DNA of 64,000 bases from Neonectria sp. B-13 (taxonomy: Eukaryota; Ascomycota; Sordariomycetes; Hypocreales; Nectriaceae): the NCBI GenBank assembly GCA_002682825.1, contig NOKP01000001.1, positions 2,855,296-2,919,295 of the forward strand, in the 5' to 3' direction. Shown here piece by piece: positions 30,783 through 43,462 of this stretch. Position 1 is the stretch's first letter, and every line of letters begins with the position of its first letter. The notes under the pieces were generated by a model. The model was not told where the DNA came from, searched no databases, and saw only the letters and a program-made list of their open reading frames with translations. Position numbers and translations under genes: made by a program.

Positions 30783-32549
30783 TTGTTGCTGATGAAATTT
30801 CCAACGCCAAAGCCCCATTATCAGTATGCGCGCGGTCTGCCCTAGCCCTCGGCGGAGAACATTTACGTGTGGGGCATTCCTGCGGCTCACGCAACCACGG
30901 CGGTGCTTTGACTGGTGGTGAGTCACGGTTTGAGAGGTCTGGTAAGGTTATCTATCTATGGAATAGTGCGTTCATTGTGTGGAGAGTTTGAATTGTCAAT
31001 GAAACTTCTGTCGTGACTGTGATGTCTGTTCTAATGTCGTGGAGCACCTGCTAACCGGGGGTCCTGGAAGTGGAGCTACCCGGGACCTCTTGGTTTTTGC
31101 CGACGATGCGAAGTGCCGTTGGACTTTTCCAGTCAGATCAGCTATTCTAAGTGTTTTCGGTTGGTCACATCGTCTCTTTGAGCGACCTGCTTATGCATTG
31201 GGCTTGATCTGGTACAGAAATGCCTAAACTGTGACAGTTGTGTTGATGGTATGACTCAACAGGGCTTGTTATTGAATTATGGGTTGAACTCAGGGTCGCA
31301 TTATAAGTAGTGCCAAGTGGCCGACATTAGCGAACCAAAGTATGGCAGAAAGACCCCAGTACGTATCCAGAAGGCCCAATACCACCTAGTTACTGGTCCG
31401 TATTCGTGCCCGAGAGTATCAGTTTCCAGAACTCATCGAGCAAACATACGGTAAAGAACGGCTTGCGCCCGTCGACATTGAGGATGAATTAGCACCAACG
31501 AGGAGGACGAACGGAGCTTCTTCAGCGAGCCGGACGATGGTTGGTCGGTTATCGGTGGTTGGGGCTGTTAGTGCATCGCTCCGCACCGCTCCGCACCGCC
31601 GCCCCGCCGAGAGCACCCTTAAAACCGCCACAAACGCAGGAGTAGCTGAAGCGCAGCAGGCGCTTTGCACAGTGTATGAAGTATACATATGGATGCAATT
31701 GCAGGTTGCAAAGCTGATTAGATCCTGACTGAACGGCCCGAATGGTTCTCAGTCATTGAGAGTGTTGCCATTGACACAACGTTCCCTTGGGTATTATGAC
31801 AACCTATAGATGTGGCGAGATTTCAAACCTACGAAGAACAACCCTGAACCCTTAAAGACTTAGCCTTAGCTTAGGCACCGAGACCTCAAGCACCAGAGAC
31901 CTGAAATGGATATGATTTACCAAACGCGGCAAGGGATTGCGTGTAAATGCACGTTATTACCCAAACATGGTCTCATCGAGGCAATGCCGCCAGCGTTGGG
32001 TCCAACAACGACTTCCATCCCACGCGTTCGTCGACCGGGATTGATACGAAGCGTCGTACCTATCGCTATGTACAGCGGCTCGCACCTCGCACGCAGGGAC
32101 TCGCCCACCTATGATTACAGTGGGTGGTGGTTTTCGGCATTAGCGCCATGGAGCTCCGTGCCCCGGTTCCCCCCCAATCCGCTCCCGTCCAGCCACTCGA
32201 ATTTACGGTGAAGGACCCTCAGCTCAGCTCCCGTCCCGCTGATTCCCCCCTCTGGACTGACTTGCATTTGGCATCCTGCATAGTCCACCTGCCTGCTGCA
32301 AACCGCACCTCGCGACCGGCACTTGCGTGTCTTCTCTTCTCTCGCACAACCTCAACACAGAGGAGAGAGAAGCCGGACGGGGGATAATTCATATATCCAT
32401 CCAGCTGCGCGATCGCCATTCGCTTTCAATTGGCATCGCTCCTTCATTCGGACAAGGGAACAAAACACCCTCCTCCCCTCACTCATCAAGAAAGAGCACG
32501 GGAAGAAGAGTCCCACTGCCCGGGCGCACACGCACCCGCACCCGCAATC
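30783..32549. other. Gene-free interval between tRNA cluster and core genes
   Basis: About 1.8 kb with no supported gene. The last 200 bases are pyrimidine-rich and probably form the promoter/5' UTR of the SR-rich membrane protein. Confidence 0.35.
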
Positions 32550-33396
32550 ATGGGCTTCCTCGACTCCTTCAACGACGGCGCCTCCATCATCTCCGGCCGC
32601 ACCTCCCATCGCAAGTCCTCCTCTCGCCACCACAAGAAGCGCCGTTCGCGCTCCCGTTCGCGCTCCAGCTCCCCCCACCGTCGCAGCAGCGGCCGCTCCA
32701 TCGCCGGCTCATTCTTCGGCGGTGGTGGCGGCGACCGCGATCGCGACCGCGACCGCCACGACAAACACAGCTCGTCCCGCGGCTCCTTCTTCGGGCTCGG
32801 CGGTAACAACAGCCGATCCAGCTTCTTCGGCAACAGTACGTTTCCCTTTTTAACCTCCCGCGAGCATCATCATGCCTCCCGTGTGGAATGTGTGGCTCCT
32901 AGCCGTGGCGCCACGCCAATGAGACAGGAAACCCTCCGAATTGATGACATCCGCTGACCACTGCGCGCCCATAGACCGTTCGTCCTACTACAAGCGCTCG
33001 CCACGCCAAGGCTTTATCCAAAAGTCGTACAAGCAAGTCAAACGCCTTTTGCGCGACCTGGTCCATTGGGCTAAGCGCCACCCGTGGAAGGTCTTCTTCC
33101 TCGTCATCATGCCTCTCATCACCGGCGGCTTCCTGACTGCCCTGCTCGCCCGTTTCGGCCTGCGCATTCCCACGGTCATCCAGCGCATGCTCAGCACCGC
33201 TTCCAAGGCCGCCTCGGGCGACTCCGTCGGCGTCGTTGGCGACGCTGTTCGCATGGCCTCTGGCGGCTTCGGTGGTGGCGCCTCCTCTGTGCGCGTGGAG
33301 CGCGACAGCTTTACCACCGGTGGCGGCGGCGACAGCTGGGGCGGCGGCTTGGTTGGTGGTGCTAGTTTGCTCGGCATGGCCAAGAAGTTTATGTGA
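32550..33396 (+). CDS. SR-rich single-pass membrane protein, conserved fungal hypothetical
   Basis: Two exons (32550-32835 and 32975-33396) encode 235 residues. The 139-nt intron has a GTACGT donor and a TAG acceptor. The N-terminal 95 residues are rich in Ser, Arg and His (HKKRRSRSRSRSSSPHRRSS) with an Asp/Arg repeat, and would be basic and possibly phosphorylated. One strong transmembrane helix follows (VFFLVIMPLITGGFLTALLARF), preceded by basic residues (KSYKQVKRLLRDLVHWAKRHPWK). The C-terminus is Gly/Ser-rich. I recognise it as a type conserved in filamentous ascomycetes, without known function. Confidence 0.8.
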
Positions 33397-34275
33397 CCGG
33401 AATGCAATGTGCGAGAAGACCTTTCTTGACTTGACTTCAGAGACGTGTTTGGAAATCGTGGGCGTTATGGATGGCTTCCTTCATTACCTTACTTGCCTCA
33501 TATCTTTCTTTCCCCTTGGGTAGCCTCATTGCTTGGCCCGCGTTTGCACCCCCGTACACCCTTGCTCCCACAGACAGATATTATTACTACGTAAAATCAG
33601 ACAGACCAGGTAGAACCTGTACGGAATTGATGAATGATGAATTATTTACATTGCAAGTGACCCAAGTCCTATCAACTTGAAACGTGCCACCGGACACCCA
33701 CGTTGTGGATGGATGGGAAGGCTTGTTTCAGCACTATGTTCATTAATAGTCTGTATCCATCAACCAGGCTGCAGCTAGCTATCCACCCTTGCTTGACATT
33801 CAAGTGCCTAATCTACTCTACCCGATTCCACCGCAAACAACCGCCGACAAGAGCGTATCATCCAATCTCCTTCCCTCTTGTCGCATGTCCAGAGAAGCCA
33901 AGCTTCTCGCTACCCACGAACCCCGACGCAACCGTGGGCCACTGGCTAGGGAGCCAGGGCCCGGTTGTGCCAAGTACCAAATGCTGATCATGCTATCATT
34001 AAAAAACGCTGCGCCCTGTCCCTTAAGTGAATAATAGATCCTTCGACCGAGCCGTAGTGCAAGTCTGTTTGCCACGTGTACCCGTAAAGGCCGGTGCGCT
34101 CGCGTCAGGACCTGCCAACAAACTTGTAGAGGAAGCTATCGGGGTGGCTAGATCTTCCACGAGCGCAAATATGAAATGTGCTGTACATAATATCCATATA
34201 CAATCGTAACGGCATGGCCATGAGCACGACCAATGCCTACTCTGTTGTGTATTGAGCGCCTTTGCGAGGGCTGCT
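33397..34275. other. Convergent intergenic region
   Basis: This is the 3' flanks of the SR-rich membrane gene (+) and the Pro/Ser-rich gene (-). No other gene was seen. Confidence 0.4.
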
Positions 34276-37107
34276 CTAGTTGGATGTGCTCTCCTTGCTG
34301 GGTTTCCAAAATTGCATCATCCGACTCAGCCGCTTTGTCCGGCTCTTGGATTTCTTGGATGGCTCGTTGTCTAACGTAACTTCCATCGAGAGCTTGCTGC
34401 GCTCACCATGTGAGCTGCTGATAAGCCGACTAAGGCTAGCCAGACTAGACCGTCGTCGTCCGAAGGCTGTCGATGAGACTGAGACTGGCCGTGGTTCACG
34501 CAGTGTGGGCTGAGACATGCGATGGCCCGGGATAAACATGCTATCCCGGGTCATTGTCGAGTTGCTCGACGTGAGGGAGGGGATATCGTAGTCCACAGAG
34601 ATTCGGACTTCGGGTCCAGGCTCACCCATCAGTAGTAGAGACTGGAAGTTGTTTTCATCCGTGACCGACGAGGGCGCTGTGGAGATGCGCTGAACATCAA
34701 CTGACATGGGCGATCGGGGAGATGGAAACGACGACGAGTGACTGATTGCGTACGGACTGATGGGAACGTTGTTCGGAGCAGGGAGATGAATGGGGCTGAT
34801 GTCCACGGGAACCAGGTCGTTGTTGCCCGAAAACCTCCGAAGAGAGGGCGTGGGCACCTCTGAGGTATCCGCACGATCCGTAAACATGTTAGCAGATCGG
34901 AAGATAACACTCGGCATCTCCTCGACAATGATGCTGTCATGCAAGGAAGACTTTGATCGTTCTGCCCGGATGGAACCAACCGTCGACTGTTCTTTGTCGC
35001 TCAAGCTTGAGTTGGTCCGTCTCATGCTCTGGGCAGAGCTGTGTGTCGACATTTGGTCTTGAACATCAAGCAACGGATCTTTGGTAGGGGCAGCTGGTGG
35101 CGTGGCGTCACTGTCGGACTCGGACTCGCTGTCTGACTGTAGGAAGGGCGACCTGGACTTGGAGTTTCCATGCTCATCTTCCTCATCTTCCTCGAAGACG
35201 TCGGCCATTGTGGAGCTGCTGTTGAAACGGTGCATAGCCGACCTGCCAGGATCGAAAGGAGGCAGGTCAGGGGCAGACTCCGCACGGCGATGGTAGTGCA
35301 TACCAGGGCCGCTGAATCCCTTCATGCCCTGCGCGCTGTGAAGTCGTCGCTTGCCAGCGTTGCCAGCTGCCCGCTGCGCAGCCTCCCACTCGGGGTTCAT
35401 AGGGAGTGGGGTGTTGAATGGGCCAAGCGCGGCATCTAAGTCAATCATGGGATAAAAGGATTCCTCTGAGCGCTTCTCTTTCTGTTCCGGCAAGTCGGGG
35501 GACGCTGTGACTGTGACCGTAGGCATTGTCGGTTCTAGAAGCTCCGGGTCATCCATGAGGAAGTCATCATCATCGTCAGCCTGGATGTCCGAGGCGGATT
35601 GAGTTGGAAGGCGCACGACATCGGATTTCGACTTTTTGCTGTGGCCCTTGGGCTTTTTCGGTAAGATTGAACCTGCCCATCCCTTGACCTTCTTCTTCTT
35701 CTTGTTTTTCTTCCCGCTCTTCTTTTGCTTCACAGGTGCCGCAACGGGTATTTCAACCGGCGTGTCGGAGCCATGTTCGGACGAGGAGCCCTTTGCTACT
35801 GAACCCGAAGAACTAGAGCTGTGAGGACGTGCCTTGGTGGGAGATGAGCTGGCAGAGGAAGGATCACGAGCGAAGAACGACCATCTCTTGGGTGTCCTCG
35901 TGGGGCTGGCCTCGGGTTGTCCTGCCTTAATAGCCTCCGCCAGATGGATGAGTGTAGGAATAGAGTTTCGGCGTCTCGGGGAAGAGTTGAGAGCTGAAAG
36001 ATCCGGGGTACGCTCGAGGATTGCACCGGCGGTGCTGGGCCTTGAATCAGTGGGATCACGGGTTGAACTCCTTGACAGAGGAATACTCTCGATCGGCTCA
36101 ATCGGCTCCATCGGCGCGGGACTGCTTTGGCCACTGGGCGACGCGGCTGACACAACGGAGGAGATGCTCCCGGATAACGAATGCCCGGGCCGGGCGGTCG
36201 CGGTGCTCGAAGTTTCGTTGGAGACCAGTGACAAGGGCCTGGGAATGAATTCTAGAGTATCGGAGAAGCCAACCCTGGCCTTGCTGCCGGATTTGCTCTG
36301 CTTCGGGCTGCCCTTGGGCGAGGACCGCTCAACGGGTTTCGGTGCGTTCTCTGGTTCTGGTTTTGAGACAGTCTCCGGCTCAGGGAGCGCTGACAGCTCG
36401 AGGCATGAAGTCATGACGCTTTCTTGTCCTTGCCCAAAGCTGGTGGGACTGGTTGGAGCACTGTTACCACGGCCCAGAGAGCTATCGAAGACCGGTGGTT
36501 GGAGGATTGGCAAGTCATTGGTAGAAATAGCGCCTGAGATTCCTCGTCGGTGTCTTCGAGGAGGTTGCAGTGTTGGCGTATTGAATCCACTCTCCGACTT
36601 GGTGGGACTGGTGCTCATGACGGCAATTGAGTTGCCTTCACGGAGGCGGCCACCCACAAATTCGCTTCCACCTCGTCGGTGGCCGTGGCCCATCGGTCGT
36701 GCAGCTGATGCACCATTTCGGATCGACGCAGGGGAGACAGGAGGGCTCAGAAGAAAGGACGCCTGGGGATCTGAAGGAAGTGAAGCACCGGGATTGAAGC
36801 TGAACTGGGGCAGAGCCGATCTGGAAAGCCTGTCATCGTTCTCATCAGACAGTCCAAAAGACCTATTTGGAGACTCGATGGCTGACATGGGACGCCTGGC
36901 CGTGGTTCGCGAGAAGTTTATGGGCGCCGACGCCGGGGAAGGAGGCATGGCGGGAAATGTGAATGGCGGATTCGGGGGAGGAATCTCACCACCACGAGGC
37001 GAGGGTTCCGACCCGAGAGAGGAGGCGGCGAGGGAGCCCATCGAGGCAGCCATACGATCCGGATTGTTGTCGAACATGAACGGCTCGGGACCAAAAGTGG
37101 TTGCCAT
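34276..37107 (-). CDS. Large Pro/Ser-rich conserved fungal protein ('cell wall proline-rich protein' of annotations)
   Basis: A single exon of 943 residues starting MATTFGPEPFMFDNN. The open frame continues 31 codons upstream but has no ATG, so 37107 is the start. The protein is low-complexity and probably disordered: Ser/Pro-rich with many SP/TP sites, short basic patches, a very basic stretch (KQKKSGKKNKKKKKVKGW, about residues 455-475) and acidic patches (ADDDDDFLMDD; FEEDEEDEHG). No signal peptide or membrane helix is seen, so the common 'cell wall' label of such proteins is doubtful; many SP/TP sites fit a cytosolic or nuclear phosphoprotein. The C-terminal 60 residues, very basic (SKKSKSRTKRLSRMMQFW), are the most ordered-looking part. 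Confidence 0.8.
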   Translation of the reverse strand: MATTFGPEPFMFDNNPDRMAASMGSLAASSLGSEPSPRGGEIPPPNPPFTFPAMPPSPASAPINFSRTTARRPMSAIESPNRSFGLSDENDDRLSRSALPQFSFNPGASLPSDPQASFLLSPPVSPASIRNGASAARPMGHGHRRGGSEFVGGRLREGNSIAVMSTSPTKSESGFNTPTLQPPRRHRRGISGAISTNDLPILQPPVFDSSLGRGNSAPTSPTSFGQGQESVMTSCLELSALPEPETVSKPEPENAPKPVERSSPKGSPKQSKSGSKARVGFSDTLEFIPRPLSLVSNETSSTATARPGHSLSGSISSVVSAASPSGQSSPAPMEPIEPIESIPLSRSSTRDPTDSRPSTAGAILERTPDLSALNSSPRRRNSIPTLIHLAEAIKAGQPEASPTRTPKRWSFFARDPSSASSSPTKARPHSSSSSGSVAKGSSSEHGSDTPVEIPVAAPVKQKKSGKKNKKKKKVKGWAGSILPKKPKGHSKKSKSDVVRLPTQSASDIQADDDDDFLMDDPELLEPTMPTVTVTASPDLPEQKEKRSEESFYPMIDLDAALGPFNTPLPMNPEWEAAQRAAGNAGKRRLHSAQGMKGFSGPGMHYHRRAESAPDLPPFDPGRSAMHRFNSSSTMADVFEEDEEDEHGNSKSRSPFLQSDSESESDSDATPPAAPTKDPLLDVQDQMSTHSSAQSMRRTNSSLSDKEQSTVGSIRAERSKSSLHDSIIVEEMPSVIFRSANMFTDRADTSEVPTPSLRRFSGNNDLVPVDISPIHLPAPNNVPISPYAISHSSSFPSPRSPMSVDVQRISTAPSSVTDENNFQSLLLMGEPGPEVRISVDYDIPSLTSSNSTMTRDSMFIPGHRMSQPTLREPRPVSVSSTAFGRRRSSLASLSRLISSSHGERSKLSMEVTLDNEPSKKSKSRTKRLSRMMQFWKPSKESTSN

Positions 37108-40100
37108 CTTTTCCCCAGCCGCGCAGCGGCAACAGAAGCGATGGGCAACTAGCCGATTCGGGTGATCATAGGAGGAGCGAAGGCGGGGATTCGAAGTCAA
37201 TGGGGATCGCTTGATTGATTCGTTCTGGTGACTGGGTGGGTAGATGGAGGTGGTGGAGGCGAGCTGGGCGTGGTTGTCGGAACCGGGTCAAGGTCTAGAT
37301 CAAACTCTGGACGCGTGAAGAGAAGCGATCAGTCTGGTGTTTTATCGGGTTGGCGAGAGCATGAGAAAGCAAAGACACAGAGCTGATTTTCAAGGCGAGC
37401 GGTAGGGACAGTTGCGGAAGAGTGCGAAAGCGCAAGAGAGCGAGAAAGCCAGAAAGCGAGAGTGGGAGGAAGACGGACCAGATGGCAACGGCAACAAGGC
37501 TGTGCGTGGTGAACGCTGGCGAAGGACAGGACAAGTCTAACTGGGGAGAATTAAACTGAAGAAAAGGAGTGGACGGCCAAGACCAGCGCAACTCATAGGA
37601 GAGGAGAGCAACTGGAATCGCACCAAGGAAGTTTGGCGCTCGCGGGGAGGCGGCGATGGGGGATGGAGATGGGAGGAGGACGGAGGTCTTGGAGGAGTGA
37701 GGAAGAGACGAGAGACGGAGACGAGACGGGGAGGGGGGGGAGGCGGTTTCGAGATGGAGAGATGGAGGGAAAAGGCAAAAAGAGGACTAGGCCGGGGTTT
37801 GGGGGGGGGGTGTTCAGCCACCTAGCGCCCACTGCGAGCAGGAGAGTCCAGGGCGTCCCAGGGCGTCTGGGCGCCCGCGGCGCTCCACTCCCTCCACTCC
37901 ATCCACTGTGAGTCCTGTGACCGAGGTACCTGCAATCACGAACCGGCCGCACCAGGGAGCGCCCGGCGCGAGGCCCAGTGCGAAGTACCCAAGGGACACG
38001 AACCTCCGGACCTGGGTCTGGGGCTTGGGGGGCCTGGGTTCAGTTCGTACCGAGAGACACCTCACTCATCCGCGGCACCTCACGCGGTGGCACCTCCGCC
38101 TGTCGCACCCAGCGGTATCCGCGACTCGTCATCATCCATTGAGTTCAATTACTGCGTACGTACAGTGCACTACTATCAGTAGTATCTATCTATCTAACCT
38201 TGAAAGCGGCTTATCCTCGTTATCTTTTCCATGAGGCTTTGCTGCACGCATCCCATACATGATACACCCATAAATCTATCCGCCCATCCCTTTCTCGTGT
38301 CGTACCGTCGCACTCACATCCCAAAAGAGAGAGCCGACTCGGGCAACTCTAACACGCCGCCCACGGAGCCTGGCCCTCCTGGGAAACGACTAGGGACCAG
38401 GGGGCCCGTGAGGGATGAGAGGGTCAGCGGGATTGAGAGGGATGGGGAGGGATGGAAGCAGGACAGCCCACACCCCCTTGTAAGGCAAGTCTTCCTAGTT
38501 CAGTAAGGTACCTTTATCCCATCCATCCCATCCTGTCCAATCCCTCCCACCCGTCTGATCCCTCGCGTCCATGATCCATCTTTGATCCGAATGGCGTCGC
38601 ACGCACTGTGTCTATCTGCCCGTCCATCCATCCCATCTTCCATCTCCCATCTCCAGGCAGCTTTCGTACAGGCTCTCTCCTACATGTACACCCTATATGG
38701 AAATCCCCCTTCCCGACTCCCCACTGAGAGCGATCGATTGATTAATTGATTAATCCCATTGCTTGTCTAATTTGCTTGATTGATTGTGTGGCTCTCTGTC
38801 AAGTTTGTTTGCCTGCATACGGCGGAACAGGGTTGTGCGTTGAAGGTTGACGCTGCCGCCTCCGCACATTGCCGTCGGTTTATTGCCTGACGCAAACGGT
38901 GAGGATCCGTATTAGAGGGATGGATCCTTTGTGCGCTATTGTGCTGGTTCCATCCATCCTTAGCAGGGACGGACGATGCGTTGGTGCCTTGTTGGTGGTT
39001 GATGGTGGCCGCCATGGCCGCCCTGGCCGCTCCAGCCGGTGGTCGCTCTAGACCTCTCAGGGCCTCGGGGCAGACGTCGCGCAGCCTACGGAGTCATGAC
39101 AATCAATATGTTCGCAACAACAAATGGATCGATCCAACAACTTTCCGCGGCGCGCACTGTGTTGGGACTGGCCGAGCCCCTGTCACCCTTTAGCCTGCGT
39201 CTCCCCGAACACTGGCTGTTCTTGCGGCGCTGCGATTTGCCCGCTGTTTCTTTTGGGCTGCCTACCGAGCCCGCACGCCTGCACCCGCCTGCACCCTGTC
39301 CCATGTCGCGCCCAGCGGCCGTGTGTACCTGCACCTGAGAGGCACTTGTGCATGCATGCCGCACCACAGCGCAGCGCAGCGCAGTGCAGCAGCCGCGGCG
39401 CTGGCGGACGGACGAACGAACGAACGAACAAACGAACGAATTGAACTAAAATAGCCCTGCAAGCGAGCCAGCCGACCAGCCAACAGAGTTGTTGAATCCA
39501 GCGCCGGCCGCCACCGGGGCAACGAATCCGTCCGGTCTCTGCATTTGGCGTCTGCGTCTGCGAAGATCCGGTCGGTCAGCGGGAACCACGGAGGGCGAGC
39601 GGGGGAGGCGAGCCACGAATGAGACAGTGGGGAGTTGACGGATGCGGATGCGGCGGACGACACCATGTCGTGCTTCACCTTTGCTGCGACCTCTCACGAC
39701 TTTACACAACTCACAGGACTCACAGAACTCCCAGCGGCCTTGCGCATGCATATTGGAGCATTGCCACAGGCGTGATTTCCATCTGTACCACCACTGAAAC
39801 TGACAGACTGCTAGTAGTAGTAATTAAAATCCAGCAGACCGTTCCCCAGTCATGCATGTGTACTTCCTGCTAAAGAGCCAGAAGCAAATCATTGCATGCC
39901 CGGCTTGACTGCCTACTTCCCGGCCACTCGCCTGCAAAGCCAACCAGGCTGACTCGGAGATGCAATCGCAGATCCGATGGAAAAGAACTCTCCGCCAGCC
40001 ATCATTACAGTACCCTCAACAATAACCTCTAATCCACAGTACTACATACACGCTATCCATGTGGAAACTCTACCCCGTGCAGACCACTGTACCAGCCCAA

Positions 40101-42984
40101 TGGCTCGGCGATTTGTTTTATTACTGCTGGAGCTAGCTGCCTGTCATGGCCGCATCGCGCTGCTTGCTTGATGAATGCCCACTCGAGTTCCACACACTTC
40201 ACCCCTTCAGCTGGACACACTCCGCGAGACATTGGCTTGCACGATTGACTCGGGGGGGCCCAGAACTACTAGTGTAGATGGAGTCCACAATGCGCCACAA
40301 AAGAGTCAAATACGGAGACGGAGTCGTAGGCGACGATCTATTCGTAGAGTCCTGGACGACGCCAAATGCTTCCTTTTCTTTTCTTGCTTTTTCCTCCTTG
40401 CCTCGATCCACCAGATCTGTTTGGGATGATGAGCTGGCCTCGTTTTTGCGTCTCGCTTCCGACGGGCTCAGCTTGTCCAAGTGTCAACACGGCGTCGCGA
40501 GAGATTGCGAGGTCGACTCGGTCGAGGCTGAGCAGCGAGACCACGACCCAGTCGCTTGTCAGTCAGCCAGCCAGGCCGAACAGAGACCTTCCGCATTACG
40601 TACCAACCCGTGCCGAGAGCGAACACCTCCCTAGCTCCAGCTCCGTTCGGCAAGCCATCAAAAGGGATTGCATGGGCTCATCCGCCTTGGTTGGTACGAT
40701 AGTCCATTTCCGTATCCGTACCTGGTAGTATCATTCAATTCTTGCCATCGGTCTCATCGGGTTCCCGCGGGCTCTCCATCCGTATTCCATCTATAGACGC
40801 GGCACCCACTTCCTTGTCACTGCGTGTTGTTGGCGCCTGCAACGCAACTAGGGCCCTGGCACCTTTCCCGGTCGTTCGCCGTTGCCCCTGGTAGGGGGAA
40901 TTGATGATGCAGCAGATGACGGGTGCAATCGAGGCTTGGGGTTTCTTAATCTGGGCCTGCAGAGCAGTCTGTTCCCAGTTGGGACGACAATGGACGCTCT
41001 CAGGCACGACAAACGGCCTCCTCAACATGATTGGCGCCTCCACGCCCGTCTCACAGCGTCGATTGCCAGATCTATCTTCTTCTAAAATGCCATGTTTCAT
41101 CCGGAAGCCGCGCTCCTGGTCTGCCGGTACAAGACTCACCACCAAAACGCCGATGGGGAGTTGGGGACGGCACTGGTCGCGGCGCCTCCCCCGCCTACTG
41201 CCCACTGCGCCGGATGCTTCTCGCCCTTCTCCAGGCCGTCGGGCTTTTGATCTGCGGTCTCGCCGCGCCTTGGACAGGCCGACGGCACCAGATGATCAGA
41301 TCTGACGCAGTGGCGCCCGAGGACGGACAGTCGCTCGCCTCTTGGCGCATCGGCAATGTCGCCCAATGCAGTGCAAAGGAGAGGCATCCCGACCGTTGGA
41401 CTTGACTAGGCAGGCCAGGGCTCTTGCAGGCGTTGTCGTGACGATTGGGGCTCTAGCGTCAGCGTTCACAACCTCGCTCTGGTGCTCGTGATGGGGCTTC
41501 CAAGGTCCATGTTGCCATGGTCCATCTCCACCCGCCAAGCCTCTTCAGGGGTCCTCCCTCATTGCAGGCCCCGGCCCATTGTCTCGCTTGGGATCCACCT
41601 CGTGCAGGGCAATTTCATCGTGTCTGGATTATGATGAAAGGGCTGAAATCTCACGTCGGGCTTCTGAAGAGCCCGCGAGGTTGCCGGTGCACGCTTCCTT
41701 CGCGAATTGCCTCTCGCAGGTGCATATCAATCTTGCGCCAGCAAGTGTGTTCCTTGCATATAATGGCCGGCCAATTTCGCCAGCTCGCGAGCGAGCCACC
41801 AGTGCTGCCGGTCCTGGCGAGATGCATTTACTTATAACGCCCTGTGATAAGCCAGCTAATTTACCCCAGCTAATTACACTCATATTGAATACGTGGTCCG
41901 CAAAAGCTTCCCTCTGTCGTGCTTCCCCCGGAGAGTCCAGCTCGGATACCGGAACCTGAATCTCTTGAAGGGAACATGGTGGTTTTGTTGATGTCCATGG
42001 TCAAATCGTACCAACCCGACATTCCCCATCCATCCCCGGCGCTGGTGGAAATCCTCAGGGGCGTCGCATTTGATTCAATACGATGCCAAGACACTCCCTC
42101 AGGTAGGATAGGCAATCTTCGGCAGGGGCTGCTCCGTTAGACCCGGCCTGGCTCGTCGCTTCTCTGGCTATGTTTTCGTAAGCACGGCACACGGGCAAGG
42201 AGGCCGTACTGTACGGAGCTGGATACGTCAGTATTCGTCCAACATCCTTTGAACTTACGTTACGGTCATCTCCCTTTGCGCCAGTGCGTACGCGCGTTTG
42301 CAATACGAAGCAGCACCCCTGGGCATACCGTCATGCATTTTTAGTGAGAGCCCGAAGCTCCGGGGGAACGTGGGAGGCCGTTCGGGCTGACACAGTAGAG
42401 CTAAATCTGTTCGTCTTCATCCAATAACGAGCGATTTACAATGAGCGACATGAATGAGGCTCTTGACAGATTGATCCCTCTGCCAATCAGCGTCCGTTCC
42501 CCATAAAGGGGAGCCACGCATTGAAGGTGGGTGTTCATCCCATACCGCCACTCATGTAGGTACCGCCACTTGGACAGGACGGATTCATGCTATGCCAAAA
42601 TGGGGGGACGAACACTGGTCAACTAACTTTGGTATTCCACTTGGAATTACATCCTACGGGAGCGGACGGAGACGGTCACAATCGTGAAACGACACGTTAT
42701 GCGCCGCGGCAAGCCCCCCGTAGAATCAACCCCTTTCACTTTCACTCTCTACCTTGCTGTGGGGTGAGGACCCTGAATTCCAGCCACACCTCTATGTGGG
42801 GTAATATAAACTGAGGAGCCCAGCCACACTGCCTGGTCTGCCCCCCGGCACACCGCCTTGGGCGGAATCCCCGCCGTAACTTTTTTGACGGCAGAAAATT
42901 TGGATATCGAAATCGGTGGCGGGCAAGCTCGTTGATGCGTCCCTGTACACCTCAGCACTGGAACGGCCCTACAAAGAATTAACA
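37108..42984. other. Unusually long gene-poor interval (5.9 kb)
   Basis: No gene could be supported on either strand. 37330-37900 is almost pure purine on the plus strand, so pyrimidine-rich in the 5' leader of the Pro/Ser-rich gene. 38150-38760 has many short pyrimidine repeats (CTAT, CCATC, GATTAATT). 39408-39440 is a (GAAC)n microsatellite. Open frames in this span are short, overlap on all strands and lack family signals. Long regulatory sequence, long UTRs or non-coding transcripts are possible. Confidence 0.4.
39408..39440. repeat. (GAAC)n microsatellite
   Basis: About eight units, slightly interrupted. Confidence 0.9.
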
Positions 42985-43462
42985 ATGTCCGACGAAACAA
43001 TCACTGCACCTGATGCTGCACCGCAGGTGGCGAAGCCTCAGGGCATGCGCAAGAATGGTACTGACCCTCCCAGCGCGCGGCGAATTGTGATTAAACTAAC
43101 CCTGTGGACCCAGGCAAGCAATGGCACCTTCCAAGGAAGGCGTTCCGGCCGACTGCAGGACTTAAATCCTATGAGAGGAGAACCCAGGAGCGTGCTCTCA
43201 CTGTGCAGATGAAGGCCAAGGAGAAGGAGATGAAGGAGGAGAAGGAGGAAGAGCGCAAGGTGAGCACGGGACACCACGTGGATCACGATTTGAAAGACAG
43301 GAACCTAACCACTACATACAGCAAAGGATCCAAGTCATCAAGGACAAGCGAGCGAGGAAGGAGGAGAGAGAGAGATACGAGAAGATGGCCGAGACGATGC
43401 ACAAGAAGCGGGTTGAGCGCTTGAAGCGCAAGGAGAAGCGCAACAAGCTGATCAACTCTTGA
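42985..43462 (+). CDS. CGR1: rRNA-processing protein CGR1
   Basis: Three small exons (42985-43057, 43114-43259, 43322-43462) encode 119 residues. CGR1 is a small, very basic nucleolar coiled-coil protein needed for 60S pre-rRNA processing. Family marks are [18 protein letters not shown] across the first splice join, [14 protein letters not shown], and a long Lys/Glu/Arg helix ending [18 protein letters not shown]. Donors are GTACTG and GTGAGC; acceptors are CAG. Unspliced reading gives only fragments. Length fits the family (about 115-120 residues). Confidence 0.94.

Noticed and set aside
35834..37165. Open frame of 443 codons on the plus strand
   Set aside because: It is antisense to the Pro/Ser-rich gene, whose codon bias keeps the opposite strand open.
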